This document shows positions 34,034 to 39,528 of a stretch of 39,528 nucleotides of DNA, piece after piece. The notes beneath the pieces were generated by a model. It was not told the origin of the DNA. It did not search any database and saw nothing but the letters and a program-made list of their open reading frames with translations. Position 1 is the stretch's first letter. Each line of letters begins with the position of its first letter. Both the position numbers and the translations under genes were made by a program. The stretch comes from Microcaldota archaeon (GTDB lineage Archaea > Micrarchaeota > Micrarchaeia > Micrarchaeales > CABMGC01), in assembly GCA_027315135.1 (NCBI GenBank), contig DAHUYR010000027.1, positions 1 to 39,528 of the forward strand, read 5' to 3'.

Positions 34034-34672
34034 ATGGCACTGAAAATCGATAATGCTACTAACAACGCTCAGTACGCAATAACCAAACACAGGGCTGGTT
34101 ATACTGGAGAGGTAGAGCTCAAACCTAAAATCTTCAAAGAGGTCATAAGGGTTGTAAAGGACTCATTTGCTCAGGATCTCTCACAGGGGCATCTTCAAAA
34201 AATGATATACGGGAGCAGTTTATTGCTGGTTGTCTCCAGAGCGGATACGAACGTAAAGGTAGGGGTAGCCTCGCTTAGCTACGAAGATAAGGAATGCTAC
34301 TTTTCATGTGCTGCAATAGTCAAATCTGAACGCGGTAACGGGCTATATTATGTCATGAACAGATTGCGCATAAAGGACGGATTAAGCAGAGGGTACACTG
34401 CCTTCACAGTATTGACGCAGAATCCTAAGGTCGAAAGAAGCATAGATCGAGCAATGGAGACTCTGCGCGAAGAAGGACTGATTGCAGGCCATGATGTTAA
34501 AAGGGAGCTGATAAGGAAATGCTACCGAAGGATGTTAACTGACGAGGTACCGAAGTCATCAGATGAACGCATAAACAATGCGTTCTCAACGATAAACTAC
34601 AAAAAAGGAGATGCCTTCCAAATAACCTTCTCGGTAAAGCCGAGAACATTGAGGAGCTTCTTCAGCTTCTGA
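34034..34672 (+). CDS. Hypothetical protein, possibly GNAT acetyltransferase-like
   Basis: LLLVVSRADTNVKVGVASLSYEDKECYFSCAAIVKSERGNGLYYVMNRLRIKDGLSRGYTAFTVLTQNPKV resembles GNAT beta4-alpha3 region. Confidence 0.6.
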   Translation: MALKIDNATNNAQYAITKHRAGYTGEVELKPKIFKEVIRVVKDSFAQDLSQGHLQKMIYGSSLLLVVSRADTNVKVGVASLSYEDKECYFSCAAIVKSERGNGLYYVMNRLRIKDGLSRGYTAFTVLTQNPKVERSIDRAMETLREEGLIAGHDVKRELIRKCYRRMLTDEVPKSSDERINNAFSTINYKKGDAFQITFSVKPRTLRSFFSF

Positions 34673-35744
34673 CAGTTTCCGCAACAAACGAATAATCTGC
34701 ATCTGTTTTTATCGAGTCCTTCCAGAACTGCGTCTGCGATACTCTGTATCCATGTTCCTCAAGTTTCTGCATAACTACTTTATGTGACACCGAACCTATG
34801 GACAGGGATTTGGTAATCTTAGGCACCGAATAGAAGAAGGGAATATCCAACTCCTTAGATATCGCTTGAATCTGCTTTGCCGCATTTGCATCACCTATCT
34901 TTTCCATAGCCTTTGCAGTATTCTTAACAGCTGTGCCATTGGACATACTGCCAAGCCACATACGCCCCGCAGCAAGCATCTTTGAATTGCATTTGGGACA
35001 CTTGTCTCTAACTGCACATATCCCATAACTGTGTTCAAAGTACCTGCATGACTGGCACTGGCTTGCAATTCCAAGGCTTTTCATCGAGGAGAGTGCCTCT
35101 GCCGCACCGTGAGAGATCCTTGCAAACACCCTGACATAGTGCATGTCTGACACGCACATCATTGGCTCAATCCCGAAGTTGAACTGTGCCGCATTCTTCG
35201 CAATGAATGCAAGCAATATTCTCGCACCGGCTTCCTTGCAAAGCTCTGTATGCATTGGCACAGCTCCATACGTCTTAATGCACGCATTCGCATGCGCTCC
35301 ATGAAGCACTGCCGTATCTGTGGCGGTGACCATGAGCAATGTGCCTCCCTTCGAGATCTTAAAAGCGTCATATATTAACGGTGCAGGACTCCCAAAAGGA
35401 TCAATATCTATTATATCAAACCTTTCCTCCCTCGTATTAGCAAACTCCTGGAAGCTCTTGTTCTCCACTTCAGCATCCACACCATTTGCCTTAACGTTCG
35501 CCAGGGAATTTGCATATGCCTCACTGTTCATATCTATCAATACCTGATCCTTTATTCCGGATTCAAGTGCATATCTTATGCCTCTTATTCCTGTGGCTGA
35601 AGTGGCATCGATAAGTCTGGCATTTTTAGGTGCATTCGCCTTTACAAATGCAGCAGAGATAGAGCGCAATGATTGCATTTTTGGATTGAAGAATACTCCT
35701 TTTTCGACGTTTATCTTGGCTGAGAATTCATTTACCTTCATCAT
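34662..35744 (-). CDS. trm1: tRNA (guanine26-N2)-dimethyltransferase Trm1
   Basis: LIDATSATGIRGIRYALE, FDIIDIDPFGSPAPLIYDAF, TATDTAVLHGAHANACIKTYG, CQSCRYF...CPKCNSK. Confidence 0.96.
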   Translation of the reverse strand: MMKVNEFSAKINVEKGVFFNPKMQSLRSISAAFVKANAPKNARLIDATSATGIRGIRYALESGIKDQVLIDMNSEAYANSLANVKANGVDAEVENKSFQEFANTREERFDIIDIDPFGSPAPLIYDAFKISKGGTLLMVTATDTAVLHGAHANACIKTYGAVPMHTELCKEAGARILLAFIAKNAAQFNFGIEPMMCVSDMHYVRVFARISHGAAEALSSMKSLGIASQCQSCRYFEHSYGICAVRDKCPKCNSKMLAAGRMWLGSMSNGTAVKNTAKAMEKIGDANAAKQIQAISKELDIPFFYSVPKITKSLSIGSVSHKVVMQKLEEHGYRVSQTQFWKDSIKTDADYSFVAETVRS

Positions 35745-35973
35745 AAGCGCCTTTTATTTTAAGTACCGCATCTATCAACCCATGCGCATATGCTATGCTT
35801 GAGAAAGAGGTATACAAATCATTTTTCTTCAGCCATGCATCCGAGTCCTTCGCATACATCTCTGCAAGCTCCACTACATTCCTTTCCTCACCAGTGAGAT
35901 CAAGCCCCGAAGCCTTTTTCATGCTCTCTGAAAAAAGCAGAATATCCTTCCGTATGCGCGCTTCTACCTCCAA
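35728..35973 (-). CDS. DUF357 family protein
   Basis: 81 aa, AEMYAKDSDAWLKKNDLYTSFSSIAYAHGLIDAVLKI. Confidence 0.85.
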   Translation of the reverse strand: MEVEARIRKDILLFSESMKKASGLDLTGEERNVVELAEMYAKDSDAWLKKNDLYTSFSSIAYAHGLIDAVLKIKGAYDEGK

Positions 35974-35984
35974 CTAATTACCAT

Positions 35985-36725
35985 TTAGCTCTCCATGTAC
36001 GGCGCAAGGAAGTATGTTATCTGGGCCTCACCTACTTTGTAGCTGAGCCTCATAGGCTCATTGGATTTAAGGCCTATGCTTATGTAGTTGCCTGCAGGGC
36101 AGGATTTTACCATGTTCTCCAGGAACTGCAGGTTGAAAGTAGCTTCTGCATTCTTCTCCGCTGAAATCTTCTTTATGGCATTGCCGTCGCTCAGATGCTC
36201 CTCGTTTAGCTCGCCAGAGTCTCCTCTGCAATCTATCAAGAACTGCTCCTTCGTTGCCTTAAGTGAGATATACTCAGAGACTATGGTTGCATCCTTGACA
36301 AGCTCCTTAAGAGTCTCTCCATTTATCTCCACATCCGCGTCAAACTGTACATTAGGCTCCTTTTCGACGCTCTTTCTTACGTCTATAAGCTGCGTCTTGA
36401 ACCTTCTCTTTGACAGCCCGGAGAATTCGAGCATAAGTTTGTTATCATGCTCCTTCATTATGAGCGATTCGCCATCCCTGGCCCTTGACATTATCTTGCT
36501 CAAGTTTTCTATGTTCAGTCCAAGGCCCACATTCTTGTCGACCTCGTACTTGGAGAAGGCCTTGCTTGGCATGAAAAACGATATCATACTTATGCTTGAA
36601 GGATCCATCGCCTTAAGCGTAACTCCCTCCTTTGTAACATTGAACACTCCTTCATCAACAAGGTTCACTATAGTATCTATGCACTCTTTCCAATACTTCG
36701 CATTATCTATTCTTAATTCCAACAT
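35985..36725 (-). CDS. pcn: DNA polymerase sliding clamp PCNA
   Basis: VNLVDEGVFNVTKEGVTLKAMDPSSISMISFFMPS...; SNEPMRLSYKVGEAQITYFLAPYMES. Confidence 0.96.
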   Translation of the reverse strand: MLELRIDNAKYWKECIDTIVNLVDEGVFNVTKEGVTLKAMDPSSISMISFFMPSKAFSKYEVDKNVGLGLNIENLSKIMSRARDGESLIMKEHDNKLMLEFSGLSKRRFKTQLIDVRKSVEKEPNVQFDADVEINGETLKELVKDATIVSEYISLKATKEQFLIDCRGDSGELNEEHLSDGNAIKKISAEKNAEATFNLQFLENMVKSCPAGNYISIGLKSNEPMRLSYKVGEAQITYFLAPYMES

Positions 36726-36865
36726 ATCACCTATGCCAGAGCATCAGCAAAAAGCTATACGAATATGCCCACGATAATAATATATAGCTTATCTTGCCCT
36801 TAGGGCAGTTAATTGGAATACAGCATCAAGGTTTATATCTTAAAATCAGCATTTAATGTGTTAGC

Positions 36866-37669
36866 ATGATCTGCATAGCATACTCTGAAAGCGACCCGGT
36901 ATCAAGGCACGCGGCGGAATTCGTTATCAAGGAATATGGCTTCGATGAGGAAGAAGGCCGGCGCCTGCAGGACAATGTGGAACTGTTAAGAGTCGAAGGC
37001 TCTCTAATCAATGCGGAAGCCATAGATAAAAAACATTTCAAAGCCATACTCTTCATGAGCAAGCATCACAGCGCTGCAGGGATCAACTCATTCACAGCAC
37101 ATTCCCTTGGAAACTGGACAGCAAAGGCGGAGTTTGGTGGAATGCCCAGAGCGCTATCAAAATCATCTCCATTGCTGATGCTTGCATGCATGAGCAATCT
37201 TGATTCAAACGCTCCGACAGAGACAAACAAGGTATATGAAGCAACCCATCACGGGCCGTTGCTTGATACTCCATGCACATTCATTGAGTTCGGTGGCAGC
37301 GAAGCTGCTATGGAAGAGCACGCCTCTGCAGAGACGTTAGGCCGTGCAGCTGTCGAATCGGTTAGGGCAATAGCTGACGAAACGCAAGAGCTCTCGCACG
37401 TCGTAATAGGCCTTGGAGGAAACCATTACCCGTTAAAATTCACAAAGCTTGCATTGGAAAAGGGCTATGCATTCGGGCACATAATGCCCAGCCATTCTTT
37501 TATAAAAGATGGCAACATATGGGATACCAGTATGATTGAGGAGGCAATTGCAAGGAGCGACAAGGAAACGGAATTTGCAGTGATAGACTGGAAGAGCTTT
37601 GGGTCAGAGCAGAGAAAAGCCGTTCTAAACAAACTCGAAGAACTCGGGATAGACTATGAAAGGGTATGA
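36866..37669 (+). CDS. dtdA: D-aminoacyl-tRNA deacylase, archaeal type
   Basis: ICIAYSESDPVSRHAAEFV, SKHHSAAGINSFTAHSLGNW, EATHHGPLLDTPCTFIEFGG, IGLGGNHYPLKFTKLALEKGYAFGHIMPSH. Confidence 0.95.
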   Translation: MICIAYSESDPVSRHAAEFVIKEYGFDEEEGRRLQDNVELLRVEGSLINAEAIDKKHFKAILFMSKHHSAAGINSFTAHSLGNWTAKAEFGGMPRALSKSSPLLMLACMSNLDSNAPTETNKVYEATHHGPLLDTPCTFIEFGGSEAAMEEHASAETLGRAAVESVRAIADETQELSHVVIGLGGNHYPLKFTKLALEKGYAFGHIMPSHSFIKDGNIWDTSMIEEAIARSDKETEFAVIDWKSFGSEQRKAVLNKLEELGIDYERV

Positions 37670-39528
37670 AATAGCCACGTTTATGCTGGTTGCATTTACG
37701 CTTATGTACAGTGCAAACGCACAGTACTGGTTCCAATTCGGAGCTACAGGAGGCCAGGTGACTTACTATAACGCTGGCGCAGCAGTTTCCATACAAACGG
37801 TATCACAGCCAGATATAAGTGGAGGTTCCCTAGGCTTCTGGACCGGAGAGACCCTTGCAAACGGTGCGTTTTTGCAGGCCGGATACGTAATCGAGAATCA
37901 GTCGGGAAACTATCCATCATACTGCAATCAGTCTAATTGTACTGCCACAGAATATATCAAAAAAGGGGATGCGGAATGGTTCTATGAATACTTCCCGCCG
38001 AATTCAAACTCAAACAATTTCATGGGTGCTATAGGCCCGGACGGCTCTGCAGGAGTAAATGGCACATTCAATAGATATGCGTTTTATTATTCCGGCGGTA
38101 CATGGCACATACTATTTAACGGAAATCAGATAGGTACAGCCAACCTTGGTACAGGAACATCAGGGAGCAACGCCCCAGTCGCATTCGGGGAGATGGCAAA
38201 CGCTTCTAATGCCGGCACAAACGTTGCGCCTGTAATCTTCTCCAACCTATCTTTCTTTAACTCTGCCGGAACCGGATATCCTGTGCCACATGGATATTCT
38301 TATATAGGATATGGGGTTGGCAGTGACAAGGCGCTGCAGAACCCATACGGCGTTTCGGAGATTGGCTCCAGAGTCAATTACTTTATGGTAGGTTCCGGCC
38401 TTCAACATCCAAGTAACGGGTATGAATTATGGGCTTTTGGATACGGCATAAGCATAACATCAGCATATGGAACTGGCAATTCGACTACTGCGTATCGAGC
38501 ATATTCTATACAATCGATATCAGAGCCGAGATACGTGCAGTTAGGCAACGACAAAAGGGCCGTATTTGAAGGATGGTCTGGATCAGGTGAAGGGAGCTAT
38601 TCTGGAACAAGCAACTCAACAGTAATATCTGTTGCAAGCAACATAACAGAAACAGCAAATTGGGAAATCCAGTACTTAGTAACAATAAACTCCTCTTATG
38701 GCACGACGTCAGGGACAGGATGGTATGCTTCGGGAAGCGAGGTGTACTACTCTGTGCCCAACATAACCTATTACAACAAAACTACAAGATATGTGTTTGA
38801 GAACTGGTCCAACGGAAACAAAAATCCTACAGGAAGCATATCTGCAGACGCACCGTACAGTATTTACGCATCATTCAAAAAAGAGTATTACATTGATGCA
38901 CACTCAGAATATGGCAACATAACAGGAACAGGTTGGTATACAAACGGCACCAACGCCACGATCAAGCTCAGCAACTACACACTGGCAATATCGCATGCCG
39001 AAAGAAAAGCATTCTACGCATGGAATAACGGTTCGTCAACCCCACGCCTTGATTTCATAGTTGTAAAGCCGGTAAACATAAGTGCTGTATTCAAGACACA
39101 GTATCTTGCAGAATTCGAGACCATGGATAAATACGGGAACATGGTGTTCCCTTCAAAGGTATACATAAACGGAATGCCGTACAGCAACAATGCCTTCCTA
39201 TTCCCTGAACAAAACTACACTATTACAGGAGCTTACTACGATAACATGCTGATAAACCTCGCGCAGAGCATAAGCATATCAAGAAACAGCACTGTATTCG
39301 TGAACCTTCCGCTGTATAATATCAATGCAACATTCACGGACCTGTTTGGAAATCCTGTGAACGCTACAGTATCTGTCACATTTGCGAACGGTACATCTCA
39401 AACCCTGTACGCCGACTATGGAAGAGTAGATTTCACTGAGGTTCCATACGGCGCAGTTAACATAACTGCAACCTACATGGGAGTAACGGAGCATGCCTCT
39501 GCGTCAAATGGCAACAGCATAAAGTTAC
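37656..39528 (+). CDS. Large secreted repeat protein (InlB-B-repeat/surface-adhesin-like), truncated by window end; absent from the supplied ORF track
   Basis: Uninterrupted frame (at least 624 codons) from ATG 37656 (MKGYEIATFMLVAFTLMYSANAQYWFQFG...) with signal peptide, many sequons and repeats such as GTTSGTGWYASGSEVYY / GNITGTGWYTNGTNATI. Confidence 0.88.
   Translation, partial: MKGYEIATFMLVAFTLMYSANAQYWFQFGATGGQVTYYNAGAAVSIQTVSQPDISGGSLGFWTGETLANGAFLQAGYVIENQSGNYPSYCNQSNCTATEYIKKGDAEWFYEYFPPNSNSNNFMGAIGPDGSAGVNGTFNRYAFYYSGGTWHILFNGNQIGTANLGTGTSGSNAPVAFGEMANASNAGTNVAPVIFSNLSFFNSAGTGYPVPHGYSYIGYGVGSDKALQNPYGVSEIGSRVNYFMVGSGLQHPSNGYELWAFGYGISITSAYGTGNSTTAYRAYSIQSISEPRYVQLGNDKRAVFEGWSGSGEGSYSGTSNSTVISVASNITETANWEIQYLVTINSSYGTTSGTGWYASGSEVYYSVPNITYYNKTTRYVFENWSNGNKNPTGSISADAPYSIYASFKKEYYIDAHSEYGNITGTGWYTNGTNATIKLSNYTLAISHAERKAFYAWNNGSSTPRLDFIVVKPVNISAVFKTQYLAEFETMDKYGNMVFPSKVYINGMPYSNNAFLFPEQNYTITGAYYDNMLINLAQSISISRNSTVFVNLPLYNINATFTDLFGNPVNATVSVTFANGTSQTLYADYGRVDFTEVPYGAVNITATYMGVTEHASASNGNSIKL

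Noticed and set aside
36054-36067. 14-nt identity (AGGCTCATTGGATT) between the PCNA gene and the tRNA-Trp intron
   Set aside because: In PCNA it encodes a conserved-looking peptide (SNEPM); the match is short and most simply coincidental.
36088-36777. 229-aa plus-strand ORF opposite PCNA
   Set aside because: Ser/Phe-rich antisense of the PCNA gene.
1-39528. CRISPR array, IS element, prophage or rRNA
   Set aside because: No regularly spaced direct repeats, transposase/integrase motifs, phage structural genes or rRNA signatures were seen.

Overview
This is a 39.5 kb archaeal chromosomal segment. Archaeal evidence: family-B DNA polymerase, PCNA, fibrillarin, Trm1, RtcB, archaeal-type ProRS, DtdA, Lhr-type helicase and intron-bearing tRNAs. 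The gene style suggests a DPANN/Micrarchaeota-like organism (inference). It is gene-dense and mostly informational or housekeeping. I found no CRISPR array, rRNA, IS element or prophage. The most notable observations are: (1) a tRNA-Leu(CAA) whose T-loop is interrupted by a 13-nt insert with an ideal bulge-helix-bulge, next to rtcB; (2) introns in tRNA-Met(CAT) and tRNA-Trp(CCA) that share an 18/20-nt hairpin-centred element; (3) nrdR and class II nrdJ tail-to-tail, with two bacterial-style NrdR boxes at 31-bp register upstream of nrdJ; (4) a wHTH-REC-degenerate-GGDEF response regulator, a secreted Thr-rich protein and a PAS histidine kinase clustered together; (5) a nickel transporter/NikR pair with a palindromic candidate operator; (6) a large secreted repeat protein that runs off the 3' edge and is absent from the ORF track; (7) structured intergenic RNAs/DNA elements. 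All family names come from motif recognition without database searches.
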